The notes under the pieces are model-generated. The model did no database searches, had not been told where the DNA came from, and saw only the letters and a program-made list of their open reading frames with translations. Source: Muriicola marianensis (GTDB lineage Bacteria; Bacteroidota; Bacteroidia; Flavobacteriales; Flavobacteriaceae). Taken from it: 64,000 nt of DNA. Position numbers and translations under genes: made by a program. Below are positions 26,488 through 35,483 of this stretch, one piece after another. Within the stretch, counting starts at the first letter, position 1; every line of letters begins with the position of its first letter. The stretch covers positions 1,064,834 to 1,128,833 of the forward strand of contig NZ_BMFH01000001.1 in the NCBI RefSeq assembly GCF_014638095.1. The letters run 5' to 3'.

Positions 26488-27978
26488 TCAGGTCCTTTTC
26501 CAGAAGTAGGGGGTCATGAGGATAAGGACCGTAAAGAGTTCCAGCCTTCCGGCTAGCATCAGGAACCCACACCACCATTTACCGAGCTCAGGCAGGCTGT
26601 TGAAGTTGTTAAGCGGACTCAGGCTGCCGAAAGCGGGGCCTACATTGCCGAGGGCAGAAGCCGCCCCTCCAATCGACGACTCAAAATCGAGCCCCAGGAA
26701 TCCCAGGACCAGCGCCCCTATCACGAAGAGCAACATGTAGAGTACAAAAAAGCCGATCACGTTATAGACCACATGCTCGGTAACGGTCTTGTTATTGAAT
26801 CTCACGGGGATCACTGCATTGGGGTGGAGCGTTCTTTTAAATTCCAGCAATCCGTTCTTTATGATCAGGATATGCCTCATGATCTTGATCCCTCCGGCCG
26901 TAGATCCCGCCGAACCCCCGGCAAACATGAGTCCGAAAAAGAAAACCGTAATAAAAGGGGTCCAGGCAGTAAAATCGGCCGATACAAACCCTGTGGTAGT
27001 AACTACAGCAACTACCTGGAACAGGGCGTGCCTGAATGCACTCTCCGCTTGTCCCAGAACCTTTGGATGGTAATCGGAAACCGGAACCTCTGCCATGAAA
27101 AAGATGACCAGGGCCACAGCGATCACGATGAGAAATGTAAAGATCACATAGTATTTAAATTCTTCGTCTCTCAGCACTTTTTGCACCTTCCCCTTAAAGG
27201 CAAAATAACTCAGTACGAAGTTGCTCCCGGCCAGAAACATAAAAAAGATGACAATGTACTGGATCAAAGGCTGGCTGTTCCAGTAAGCGAGACTTGCATT
27301 TTTGGTGGAAAATCCACCGGTAGAAAGGGTAGCCAGGGAATGGTTGATCGCATCGAAAAACGTCATTCCCGCGGCGTAGAGTAAAATGGTCTCAGCAACT
27401 GTGTACCCAAAATAGATCAGCCAAAGCCGTTTGGCCGTATCGGTGATCCGAGGGTGCAGTTTGTCTGCACTGGGACCCGGGGCCTCGGCGGCAAACAGCT
27501 GCATACCCCCAATCCCCAGTAACGGAAGGATGGCGATGGCCAGGACGATGATCCCCATCCCTCCTATCCAGTGTGTCAGGCTCCTCCAGAAAAGGATACC
27601 TTCCGGCAGTACTTCAATATCATCAATGATAGAAGCACCTGTGGTGGTATAACCGGACATGGTCTCAAAGAATGCGTTGGTCAAGTTCGGGATAGCACCC
27701 GTAAAAATATAGGGCAGCACCCCAGAGGCCGCCATGATGATCCATCCAAAGGTTACAATGATATACCCTTCTTTGCGGGAGACTTCCTTGTCATGTCCCC
27801 GGGTCAGGAACATAGACATCACCCCTATCATCATGGTCACAATGGAAGCCGTGGTGATCTCCAGGGTTACACCATCCTCGTAGATACCGCTGACCACAGC
27901 CGCCAACAGCATGAAACCTCCATTACAGAGCAGGAGAAGTCCCATAAGGTGAATGATGATTTTGGTGTTGAATCCCAT
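26488..27978 (-). CDS. trkH: Trk-type potassium uptake channel subunit TrkH
   Basis: The ATG at 27978 gives MGFNTKIIIHLMGLLLLCNG, the usual start just before the first helix; frame upstream of it overlaps trkA. The 496-residue membrane protein has the four pore-loop repeats of the SKT family, seen in FETMSGYTTTGASI, LATLSTGGFSTKNAS, VVTTTGFVSADF and SALGNVGPAFGS, each with a selectivity glycine. It takes up K+ and works with the cytoplasmic gating ring TrkA, whose gene lies 1 bp upstream. The stop is 6 bp from the end of the convergent aminotransferase gene. Confidence 0.96.
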   Translation of the reverse strand: MGFNTKIIIHLMGLLLLCNGGFMLLAAVVSGIYEDGVTLEITTASIVTMMIGVMSMFLTRGHDKEVSRKEGYIIVTFGWIIMAASGVLPYIFTGAIPNLTNAFFETMSGYTTTGASIIDDIEVLPEGILFWRSLTHWIGGMGIIVLAIAILPLLGIGGMQLFAAEAPGPSADKLHPRITDTAKRLWLIYFGYTVAETILLYAAGMTFFDAINHSLATLSTGGFSTKNASLAYWNSQPLIQYIVIFFMFLAGSNFVLSYFAFKGKVQKVLRDEEFKYYVIFTFLIVIAVALVIFFMAEVPVSDYHPKVLGQAESAFRHALFQVVAVVTTTGFVSADFTAWTPFITVFFFGLMFAGGSAGSTAGGIKIMRHILIIKNGLLEFKRTLHPNAVIPVRFNNKTVTEHVVYNVIGFFVLYMLLFVIGALVLGFLGLDFESSIGGAASALGNVGPAFGSLSPLNNFNSLPELGKWWCGFLMLAGRLELFTVLILMTPYFWKRT

Positions 27979-27979
27979 C

Positions 27980-29329
27980 TTAAAGGAATAAGCGTTCGAT
28001 CTTCTGTATGGCCTGGGGGAGGCAGCAAACCACCACACGGTCGCCTGCGGAGATCTCAAAATCTCCCAGGGCCACCATCCCATTTCCATCCCGGATCACC
28101 CCGCCTATGATGGCGTTTCTCGGAAAATCCAGGTCCCGGATCACTTGTCCGTCCATTTTCGAATCCGGTTTTACAACGAATTCCAGGATCTCCGCATTGA
28201 GATTGTTCAGCCTGGTCAGCGCCACTACTTCTCCTTTACGAATGTACCTGAATATGTTGTTGGCGGCCAGGAGTTTCTTGTTGATCAGGGTATCGATGCC
28301 GATGGACTGGGACAGCTGGAAATAGTCCATGTTTTCCACCAGGGCGATGGTCTTCTTGATGTGTTTTGATTTGGCCACAAGACAGGACATGATATTGGTC
28401 TCCGAATTCCCGGTGACCGCTATAAATGCATCCATTGATTCCAGGCTTTCCTCTTCCAGAAGCTCTACATTTCGCCCATCCCCGTTGATCACCAGTGCAT
28501 TGGGGAGAATATCGGCCAGGTCGAAGGCCTTTTCTTTGCTCTTCTCAATGAGTTTCACGTTGAATTTACGGGCACAAAGGTCCCGGGCCGCCTTGAAGCC
28601 CACCTTGCTGCCTCCCAGGATCATCACGTTCTTCAGGGCTTCTTTCTTCTTCCCGGTGAGTTTATATAGTTCATCCACCCCTTTCTTATCGGTAATAAAA
28701 TACACCTGGTCCTCCGCTTTAAAGACCGTGTCTCCCCGTGGGATCAGTGTATACTGGGTTCCCCTCCGCTGCATCGCTATGGGCATAAAGTGGAGTTCGG
28801 GGAAAATGGATGCTGCTTCTTTAACTGATTTGCCCACAAAAGGAGCGCTTTTAGGCAGGGAAACACCTACCATGATCAGGGCCCCGTCCTCAAATTCATA
28901 GGTGTCGTGAAAGGCAGATTGGTTCAGGAGGAGCTGGATCTCCGAAGCCGCGAGCTCTTCCGGCGAAATCAGCTCATCAATACCGAGTTCTGCGAAGTTG
29001 ATCTTTTCCCGGTAATCGAGGAACTCAGTATTGGAAATCCTGGCGATAGTCTTTTTGCAGCCCAATTGTTTGGCCAGCATACATAGGGTGATATTGGTCG
29101 TTTCCGATGAGGTGACCCCAATGACGAGGTCAGAACTCTCCACCCGGGCTTCCTGCAATACGGAAAGTGAGGTCGCATCTCCTCTAAGCACCCTGATATC
29201 CAAATGATTATCTGCATAGATCAGGCTATCCTTATGGGTGTCGATCAGAGTGATGTCCTGTGATTCGTAAGAGAGTAGTTTAGCCAAATGAAAGCCTACT
29301 TCGCCTGCACCAGCGATGATAATCTTCAT
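27980..29329 (-). CDS. trkA: Trk system potassium uptake regulator TrkA
   Basis: The 449-residue cytosolic protein has two RCK modules in tandem: Rossmann motifs MKIIIAGAGEVGFHLAKLLS at the N-terminus and VMILGGSKVGFKAARDL at about residue 230, each followed by a TrkA-C domain. It binds NAD(H) or nucleotides and gates TrkH. The start at 29329 is chosen two codons downstream of another ATG because it matches the usual beginning. It is divergent from ubiE, with 226 bp between the two starts. Confidence 0.96.
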   Translation of the reverse strand: MKIIIAGAGEVGFHLAKLLSYESQDITLIDTHKDSLIYADNHLDIRVLRGDATSLSVLQEARVESSDLVIGVTSSETTNITLCMLAKQLGCKKTIARISNTEFLDYREKINFAELGIDELISPEELAASEIQLLLNQSAFHDTYEFEDGALIMVGVSLPKSAPFVGKSVKEAASIFPELHFMPIAMQRRGTQYTLIPRGDTVFKAEDQVYFITDKKGVDELYKLTGKKKEALKNVMILGGSKVGFKAARDLCARKFNVKLIEKSKEKAFDLADILPNALVINGDGRNVELLEEESLESMDAFIAVTGNSETNIMSCLVAKSKHIKKTIALVENMDYFQLSQSIGIDTLINKKLLAANNIFRYIRKGEVVALTRLNNLNAEILEFVVKPDSKMDGQVIRDLDFPRNAIIGGVIRDGNGMVALGDFEISAGDRVVVCCLPQAIQKIERLFL

Positions 29330-29532
29330 GAGCAAATAAAGTCTTTAATCATAACGAACAGATCGTCTTGGAAGTTCAATCCCGATCCTGTTTCCACGGC
29401 ACTTACCAAAGGAAGAGTTGCATGGAATGCGGAGCAAAATTACACAATTTTATTTCAACCCTGTCCATTGGCGTCTCTGTTTTAATAAGCGTGTTTGGAG
29501 TCGAACCCACCTTCGGAACAAAGGCTATGTAT

Positions 29533-29540
29533 TATCTTTG
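29533..29540 (+). promoter_or_regulatory. -7 box (TATCTTTG) upstream of ubiE
   Basis: TATCTTTG matches TAnnTTTG and ends 15 bp before the ubiE ATG, so the transcript would have almost no leader. A TTCG 17 bp upstream is a weak -33 candidate. Confidence 0.55.
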
Positions 29541-29555
29541 CACAAAATTTACGCT

Positions 29556-30284
29556 ATGTCGAAGAATGTGACTCCCTACAAGGATACCGAAAGGGGCAAA
29601 AAAGAACAGGTAACTTCCATGTTTGATGCCATTTCCGGGGAATACGACGGCCTGAACCGGGTGATCTCATTTGGCATCGATGTGAAGTGGCGAAAGCGGG
29701 TGGTGAGGATCCTCAGGGAAAGGTCTCCCGAGACCATTCTGGACATTGCGACGGGCACCGGAGACCTGGCTATTAACCTGGTGGAGACAGGTGCTTCCAG
29801 AATCGTGGGCCTCGATATTTCTCACGGTATGCTCGAGGTGGGAAAAAAGAAAGTAAGGCAAAAGAAACTAGGCGATAAGGTGGAAATGCTGGTCGGGGAC
29901 AGCGAAGATCTGCAGTTCGGGGATAACAGCTTTGACGCGGTGACCGTGGCATTTGGCGTTCGAAATTTTGAAAACCTGCAAAAGGGGCTCAGTGAGATCT
30001 ACCGGGTTTTGAAACCCGGGGGTACTCTGGTCATTTTGGAAACTTCAGTCCCCACAAAAACACCTTATAAACAAGGCTATGCCTTTTATACCAAATACGT
30101 CCTTCCCACGATCGGCAAGGTGTTCTCCAAAGACAGGTCGGCCTACCGCTATCTCAGCGAGTCGGCTTCGGTCTTCCCTCACGGTAAAGCCTTCAACAAT
30201 ATTTTAGGGGAAATCGGGTTTATAGGTATGGAGAACAGGCCGCAAACCTTTGGCGCGGCCTCCATTTATATCGCCAGTAAGTAG
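29556..30284 (+). CDS. ubiE: Demethylmenaquinone / ubiquinone C-methyltransferase
   Basis: The 242-residue enzyme carries out the last methylation in menaquinone synthesis (flavobacteria use menaquinone). The ATG at 29556 gives MSKNVTPYKDTERGKKEQVT; the open frame upstream crosses the promoter. Motifs are VTSMFDAISGEYDGLNRVIS, ILDIATGTGDLAINL for SAM, GLDISHGMLEVGKKK, VEMLVGDSEDLQF, VAFGVRNFEN and RVLKPGGTLVILE, which together are diagnostic for UbiE/MenG. porT follows after 3 bp, an order conserved in flavobacteria. Confidence 0.96.
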   Translation: MSKNVTPYKDTERGKKEQVTSMFDAISGEYDGLNRVISFGIDVKWRKRVVRILRERSPETILDIATGTGDLAINLVETGASRIVGLDISHGMLEVGKKKVRQKKLGDKVEMLVGDSEDLQFGDNSFDAVTVAFGVRNFENLQKGLSEIYRVLKPGGTLVILETSVPTKTPYKQGYAFYTKYVLPTIGKVFSKDRSAYRYLSESASVFPHGKAFNNILGEIGFIGMENRPQTFGAASIYIASK

Positions 30285-30287
30285 TCT

Positions 30288-30986
30288 ATGAGAAGAACCT
30301 TCTTTCTGCTGTTCCTGATCCTGATGGGAAATGCAAGTGTACTCGTTGGCCAGTTCAATGAAAAGCCCATCCTCAACCTGGAAAACGAGGACAAAGCACT
30401 CTTAAACTGGGGCTACTTTCTTGGTTTTAACCAATACGATTTCAAGTTTGACTATAAGAACGACCTCCAGGATATCCTCGTAAACAAGTCGGTTGGGTTT
30501 AATGTGGGCTTAATCGGGGAAGTGCGCCTGCATGAGCACTTCGACCTCCGGTTTGAACCCGGACTCTACTACGGATCCCGAACCCTGGGATTTCCCGGTT
30601 TTTCGGAAGAGAGCGATGCGATCCGTGAAGTAAAATCGACCTATATCAACTTCCCCCTTTTGCTCAAGGCAAGTACAAAGAGGATAGGAAACTGGAAACC
30701 TTTCCTGGTGGGTGGTGTTTCTGCTTCGATGAACCTGGGTAGCAATGAGGACAGCCTGGATGACAACAGCAGCGGGACATTCAGGATGAAAAAACAGGTA
30801 TTCAACTACGAGCTCGGCTTCGGGATCGATTTCTATACGGAATACTTCAAATTTTCTCCCTCCATCAGGGGTGTATTCGCGATCACGGATGAACTGGTCC
30901 CCGACAACGACCCTTCAAGCCCCTGGACGGGAAATATCGACGCCCTTCGCACCCGAGGCGTCTTCGTAAATTTCACCTTTGAATAG
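30288..30986 (+). CDS. porT: PorT family outer-membrane protein of the type IX secretion system
   Basis: The 232-residue protein has a signal peptide (residues 1-21, FFLLFLILMGNASVLVGQ) and alternates beta strands typical of an eight-stranded outer-membrane barrel, ending with VFVNFTFE. LLNWGYFLGFNQYDFKFDYK near the N-terminus and FEPGLYYGSRTLGF are seen in PorT proteins. PorT is required for T9SS export in Porphyromonas and Flavobacterium; its exact role is unresolved. The location right after ubiE agrees with other flavobacterial genomes. It converges on the RNA methyltransferase gene with 1 bp between the stops. Confidence 0.88.
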   Translation: MRRTFFLLFLILMGNASVLVGQFNEKPILNLENEDKALLNWGYFLGFNQYDFKFDYKNDLQDILVNKSVGFNVGLIGEVRLHEHFDLRFEPGLYYGSRTLGFPGFSEESDAIREVKSTYINFPLLLKASTKRIGNWKPFLVGGVSASMNLGSNEDSLDDNSSGTFRMKKQVFNYELGFGIDFYTEYFKFSPSIRGVFAITDELVPDNDPSSPWTGNIDALRTRGVFVNFTFE

Positions 30987-30987
30987 A

Positions 30988-31719
30988 TCAGTTCGGGGAA
31001 TCTCTCCTGAGTTCGTGTAACAGGATAGCGGTGGCAGTGGCCACATTGAGGCTTTCGGCTGAGATCTTTCCGAATTGAGGCACGCTCACCTTGCTCCGTA
31101 TATGATTTCCTGCCTCTTCGGATATCCCGTGAGCTTCGTTCCCCATTACTAGAATGCCGGTCTCCGGCCATTGTGTCTTCTGCACATCTTTTCCTTCCAT
31201 ATAGGCCCCAAAAATAGGTTTCCCGGAGGCAGACAGGAATTCAGGCAGGTCGACATAGACCACTTTCACCCTGGCGATCGACCCCATGGTCGCCTGCAGC
31301 ACCTTGGGGTTGTAGCAATCTACTGTATCCTCGGAGCAGATGAGCTGTGAGAAGCCAAACCAATCGCATAACCGGATGATGGTACCCAGATTACCCGGAT
31401 CCTTTACCCCATCCAGTGCCAGCATCCACCCCTCCTCTTTTAAGACCTGTGTCTGCGGGATGGGAAAAACGGCAAGCACCTTGTTCGGGGATTTGAGTCC
31501 GCTCATCCTGATCAGATCTGCCTCCTTTACGACCTCGAAAGGAGGGGGATTTGGAGGGAGTACCTCCGGGGTGGTGGTATAGAGAAACCGGGGATCATAT
31601 CCCTCTGCCAACAGTTCATTTACCAGCTTTACTCCCTCAGCTACAAAGAGGCCTGTGGCCTTTCTGTGCTTTTTTAGTTGCAGGCTCCTGATATACTTTA
31701 TTTGACTTTTCCCAACCAT
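30988..31719 (-). CDS. TrmH/SpoU family RNA 2'-O-methyltransferase
   Basis: The 243-residue protein has an N-terminal substrate-binding part (IKYIRSLQLKKHRKATGLFVAEG) and a SPOUT knot domain with LALDGVKDPGNLGTIIRLCDWFG, ILVMGNEAHGIS and VSVPQFGKISAESLNVATATAILLHEL. These are the three conserved motifs of the SpoU family. It likely methylates a ribose in rRNA (RlmB-like) or tRNA; the target is not evident. Its start is only 25 bp from the start of tamL on the other strand, so the two share regulatory space. Confidence 0.92.
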   Translation of the reverse strand: MVGKSQIKYIRSLQLKKHRKATGLFVAEGVKLVNELLAEGYDPRFLYTTTPEVLPPNPPPFEVVKEADLIRMSGLKSPNKVLAVFPIPQTQVLKEEGWMLALDGVKDPGNLGTIIRLCDWFGFSQLICSEDTVDCYNPKVLQATMGSIARVKVVYVDLPEFLSASGKPIFGAYMEGKDVQKTQWPETGILVMGNEAHGISEEAGNHIRSKVSVPQFGKISAESLNVATATAILLHELRRDSPN

Positions 31720-31737
31720 CCAAAAAATGTATTTTTG
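31701..31737 (+). promoter_or_regulatory. Candidate promoter for tamL (TTTG and TATTTTTG)
   Basis: TATTTTTG at 31730-31737 matches the -7 box and ends 7 bp before the tamL ATG. TTTG at 31701-31704 is 25 bp upstream of it, a little more than the usual 17-23. The site overlaps the 5' end of the divergent methyltransferase gene. Confidence 0.4.
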
Positions 31738-31743
31738 GTTCCT

Positions 31744-34326
31744 ATGAATACCTCCTTTCCTCTTAAGGGCTACGGTGCTAAAATAGGTATCTTCCTGCTT
31801 ATCGCCGGGCTTTCTTCCTGTAATACTTTAAAGCGGGTAGGAGAAAATGAATTGTTACTGACAAAAAATGCCATTTATACAGACGGGCAAAGGGTTTTGG
31901 ATGAGGATGCCAGGAGCCTTATTGTACAAGAGCCGAACACCCGTGTCCTGGGTTTTCCCCTCAGACTTAACCTCTACAATCTGGCAAAGAAAGATCCCGA
32001 TTCTACCTTCCAGGCATGGCTAAATCGCAAACCCGAAAGGGAAGATCGCCTGGCCAGGCTGCTGTCCCAGAAACAGGTCGACGCTCTGGGGGAGTCATTT
32101 CTCGTCAAAGGATACAGTGAATGGCTCAAGAAGATAGGGGAAGCTCCTGTGATCATCGACACCTCCCGCACGAGAAAAACCCTGCAACGACTCAAGACCT
32201 ATTACGACAGCAAAGGGTATTTCAACAACAGTACAACCTTTGAGATCAAGGAGGAAAAGAGAAAACAGCGGGCGGCAATAGACTATCTGATCACCCTGGG
32301 AAAACCTTATTTTATCGACTCCCTGACCAACAACATCGCCTCCCCGGCGATTGATTCTATCTATAAGGCCAACAGCGACCGATCCCTGATCTTAGAGGGC
32401 AAACAATTCGACTTTACCGACTTCAATAATGAGAGGGAACGCCTCACCGAACTGTTCAGAAATTCGGGGGTCTATAATTTTCAGGAGAGTTCCATAACCT
32501 ACAATATTTTGAGGGATACCACCGAGATCAGGGATGATCAGCAGATGACTGTGGAGCTGAACATTGAAAACCTGAGGAAAAGAGGTGATACGGCCATCAC
32601 TACCGCAGAGTACAAGGTATTTTCCTTCGACAGGATCAACATCTTCGCGGATTACGAATTCGGAGACGACCCCAGCACAATGCAGTCGACCGAATACAAG
32701 AATTACACCATCTATTTCAAAGACAGACTAAGGTATAAACCCAAAGCCCTTACCGATGCCATCTTCTTTGAAAAAGACAGTCTGTACCGCGACCTGGACA
32801 GGATACGGACCTACCGGCAGATCACCAACCTCAATACGTTTAAGTATCCCAACATACAGATCCTGGAAGACAGTACACAGACCAGGCTGGTATCCAATAT
32901 CTTCCTTACGGCCCGATCCAAGTATTCCCTGGGCCTTAACCTGGATGTGACGCATTCCAACATACAGCGACTGGGGATCGGGTTCAGCACTTCTCTTATC
33001 ACGAGGAACGTATTCGGAGGGGCGGAGACGCTGAGCTTGTCTGCACGTGGTACTTTTGGTCTTCTCAGCGATGCATCCCTTCCCGAGGATTTCTTCTCGG
33101 AAGTTGGGGCTGATATCAACCTGACATTTCCAAGGATCTGGTTCCCCCTCCCTACGGAGAGGGTAATTCCTTATTATATGCTTCCTCAGACACGTATTTC
33201 TGCGGGAACGAGCTTTCAGAAGAATATCGGGCTCGACAAGCAGACTCTGAACAGCATTTTAGGTTATACCTGGACTCCGGATATTTTTCGTAAAAACACC
33301 CTGGAACTCCTCAACATTCTCTACGTGCGCAATGTGAACCCCGACCGTTTCTTTAATGTATACGGCAGCAGTTACAGGCAATTAGATAATATAGCCGATA
33401 CGTATGAGGATGAGCCTGCCCTGGCAGCTTTTTTTGAGCCCACAGACGATCCGGATGATCCCCGCCTCATCATCCCGGATGGAACGACCGGCTTTACCCA
33501 GGCTGTACTGGACGGAACCGTTACTACGGCAAGGGAAGATTTTATAGACGTAAGCCGGATAGAAGAACGAAGGGACCGCCTCACAGAGAACAACCTGATC
33601 TTTTCCAGCAACTATACCTTTACGAAGAATAACAAAAGTGGTATCAATGACAATAGTTTTTACCAGTTCCGCCTGAAACTGGAAAGTGCCGGTAACTTGC
33701 TTTCGGCAATGTCCTATCTTGTGCCCTTCAATCAGAATGACAACAACAACCTACTGGTCTTTGGGGTCCCCTATTCGCAATATGTGAAGACGGAGTTCGA
33801 CTATATCAAGCACTGGGACCTCAGCAGGTCTAATGTCCTGGCATTTCGCAGTTTCTTCGGTATCGCAGTACCCTACGGCAACTCTGAGAGTGTTCCATTT
33901 GTACGGAGTTACTTTGCGGGGGGATCCAACGACAACAGGGCATGGTTCCCGTACTCCCTCGGCCCCGGCCGATCCAGCGATATCAATGACTTTAACGAGG
34001 CCAACCTGAAACTCGCCTTTAACCTGGAATACCGCTTCCCCGTAGTGGGGAATTTCAAAGGCGCCCTCTTTGCCGACGCGGGTAATATCTGGAATGTCTG
34101 GGACAATGTGGACGATCCGGACAAGACCTTCAGCGGCTTCGGATCCCTAGCAGATATTGCCCTGGGTACCGGTTTTGGGCTTAGGTATGATTTTACCTAT
34201 TTTGTCTTTCGGGTAGATGCCGGATTTAAGACCTACAACCCGGCTGAGGAGCCCTCGAGGAGATGGTTCAGGGAGTACAACTTCAGCAATGCTGTCATAC
34301 AAATAGGGATCAATTATCCCTTCTAG
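31744..34326 (+). CDS. tamL: TamA/BamA-like outer-membrane lipoprotein (TamL)
   Basis: The 860-residue protein starts with a lipoprotein signal (FLLIAGLSSC, Cys26), unlike proteobacterial TamA and BamA. Several POTRA-like modules follow in residues 100-330 (for example TRKTLQRLKTYYDSKGYFNN), then a 16-stranded Omp85 barrel. The barrel includes RSNVLAFRSFFGIAVPYGN, VPFVRSYFAGGSNDNRAWFPYSLGPG (the lid-loop G-G/N motif region) and GTGFGLRYDFTYFVFRVDAGF, ending in INYPF with the terminal Phe of outer-membrane proteins. Members with a lipid anchor are the TamL group of Bacteroidota, thought to work with TamB in envelope assembly. The name is from family likeness. Confidence 0.85.
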   Translation: MNTSFPLKGYGAKIGIFLLIAGLSSCNTLKRVGENELLLTKNAIYTDGQRVLDEDARSLIVQEPNTRVLGFPLRLNLYNLAKKDPDSTFQAWLNRKPEREDRLARLLSQKQVDALGESFLVKGYSEWLKKIGEAPVIIDTSRTRKTLQRLKTYYDSKGYFNNSTTFEIKEEKRKQRAAIDYLITLGKPYFIDSLTNNIASPAIDSIYKANSDRSLILEGKQFDFTDFNNERERLTELFRNSGVYNFQESSITYNILRDTTEIRDDQQMTVELNIENLRKRGDTAITTAEYKVFSFDRINIFADYEFGDDPSTMQSTEYKNYTIYFKDRLRYKPKALTDAIFFEKDSLYRDLDRIRTYRQITNLNTFKYPNIQILEDSTQTRLVSNIFLTARSKYSLGLNLDVTHSNIQRLGIGFSTSLITRNVFGGAETLSLSARGTFGLLSDASLPEDFFSEVGADINLTFPRIWFPLPTERVIPYYMLPQTRISAGTSFQKNIGLDKQTLNSILGYTWTPDIFRKNTLELLNILYVRNVNPDRFFNVYGSSYRQLDNIADTYEDEPALAAFFEPTDDPDDPRLIIPDGTTGFTQAVLDGTVTTAREDFIDVSRIEERRDRLTENNLIFSSNYTFTKNNKSGINDNSFYQFRLKLESAGNLLSAMSYLVPFNQNDNNNLLVFGVPYSQYVKTEFDYIKHWDLSRSNVLAFRSFFGIAVPYGNSESVPFVRSYFAGGSNDNRAWFPYSLGPGRSSDINDFNEANLKLAFNLEYRFPVVGNFKGALFADAGNIWNVWDNVDDPDKTFSGFGSLADIALGTGFGLRYDFTYFVFRVDAGFKTYNPAEEPSRRWFREYNFSNAVIQIGINYPF

Positions 34327-34341
34327 ACCTAATAATTTTAT

Positions 34342-34349
34342 TACTTTTG
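34342..34349 (+). promoter_or_regulatory. -7 box (TACTTTTG) upstream of fbaA
   Basis: TACTTTTG fits TAnnTTTG and ends 36 bp before the fbaA ATG. It lies just behind the tamL stop, so fbaA probably has its own transcript. Confidence 0.55.
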
Positions 34350-34385
34350 CCCGAGTATCACAACTGACTAATTAAAGAGAGAAAC

Positions 34386-35453
34386 ATGGGTCACAATATC
34401 AAACCAGGTGTCGCAACGGGTGACGATGTGCAAAAGATTTTTGCTTATGCCAAGGAAAAGGGCTTTGCCTTACCCGCTGTAAATGTAACCGGTTCCAATA
34501 CCATAAATGCCGTCCTCGAAACGGCTGCATCACTTAAATCTCCTGTCATTATCCAGTTCTCCAACGGCGGAGCACAATTCAACGCTGGAAAGGGTCTGTC
34601 AAATGAAGGACAGCAGGCTGCCATCAAGGGAGCAATAGCCGGAGCAAAACACATTCACGAACTGGCTGAGGCATACGGGGCAACCGTTATCCTTCACACC
34701 GACCACTGTGCGAAGAAATTACTCCCCTGGATTGACGGCCTTCTCGATGCCAGTGAGGAACATTACAATGCCACCGGCAAGTCCCTCTTCAGTTCTCATA
34801 TGATCGACCTTTCTGAAGAGCCGATCGAAGAGAATATAGAGATCTGCAAACAGTACCTGGAAAGGATGAGCAAAATGGATATGACCCTGGAGATCGAACT
34901 GGGGATCACCGGAGGAGAAGAAGACGGGGTGGACAATACCGATGTGGACGATTCAAAATTGTACACCCAGCCCGAGGAGGTTGCTTACGCTTACGAAGAA
35001 CTCAGCAAGGTGAGCCACAGATTTACCGTGGCCGCAGCCTTCGGTAACGTACACGGGGTCTATAAACCCGGAAACGTGAAGTTGACACCTAAGATCCTTA
35101 AGAATTCCCAGGAGTACATCTCCAAAAAGTACAATGTGGGGCACAACCATATCGACTTTGTCTTTCATGGCGGCTCAGGGTCAACCCTGGAGGAGATACG
35201 GGAAGCGATAGGCTACGGGGTGATCAAGATGAACATCGATACGGATCTTCAGTACGCCTTTATGGAAGGAATCAGAGAATACTTTAAGGCAAAGGGGCCT
35301 TACCTTCAATCCCAGATCGGGAATCCCGAGGGCGAGGATCAACCCAACAAAAAATTCTACGACCCCCGGGTCTGGATGCGCGAAGCCGAAAAGACCTTTG
35401 TGGCCAGGCTCAAAAAAGCTTTTGAAGACCTCAACAATGTGAATACGCTTTAG
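34386..35453 (+). CDS. fbaA: Class II fructose-bisphosphate aldolase
   Basis: The 355-residue zinc enzyme cleaves fructose 1,6-bisphosphate in glycolysis and works in reverse in gluconeogenesis. Evidence is ALPAVNVTGSNTINAVLETAA, SPVIIQFSNGGAQFNAGKG, VILHTDHCAKKLLPWIDGLLDA with the first zinc histidine and catalytic Asp, SSHMIDLSEEPIEEN, LEIELGITGGEEDG, AAAFGNVHGVY and FVFHGGSGST, GVIKMNIDTDLQYA at the C-terminus. The length and insert pattern are those of the E. coli FbaA type (class IIA). Confidence 0.97.
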   Translation: MGHNIKPGVATGDDVQKIFAYAKEKGFALPAVNVTGSNTINAVLETAASLKSPVIIQFSNGGAQFNAGKGLSNEGQQAAIKGAIAGAKHIHELAEAYGATVILHTDHCAKKLLPWIDGLLDASEEHYNATGKSLFSSHMIDLSEEPIEENIEICKQYLERMSKMDMTLEIELGITGGEEDGVDNTDVDDSKLYTQPEEVAYAYEELSKVSHRFTVAAAFGNVHGVYKPGNVKLTPKILKNSQEYISKKYNVGHNHIDFVFHGGSGSTLEEIREAIGYGVIKMNIDTDLQYAFMEGIREYFKAKGPYLQSQIGNPEGEDQPNKKFYDPRVWMREAEKTFVARLKKAFEDLNNVNTL

Positions 35454-35483
35454 GCAATTTCTCCCACTTTAAATGATGTGACT

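Noticed and set aside
29494-29520. tRNA T-arm-like sequence (GGTGGGTTCGACTCC on the minus strand) between trkA and ubiE
   Set aside because: The five bases on either side of TTCGACT do not pair (GTGGG against CCAAA) and no other arm of a tRNA can be drawn around it. It could be a relic but is too short to support.
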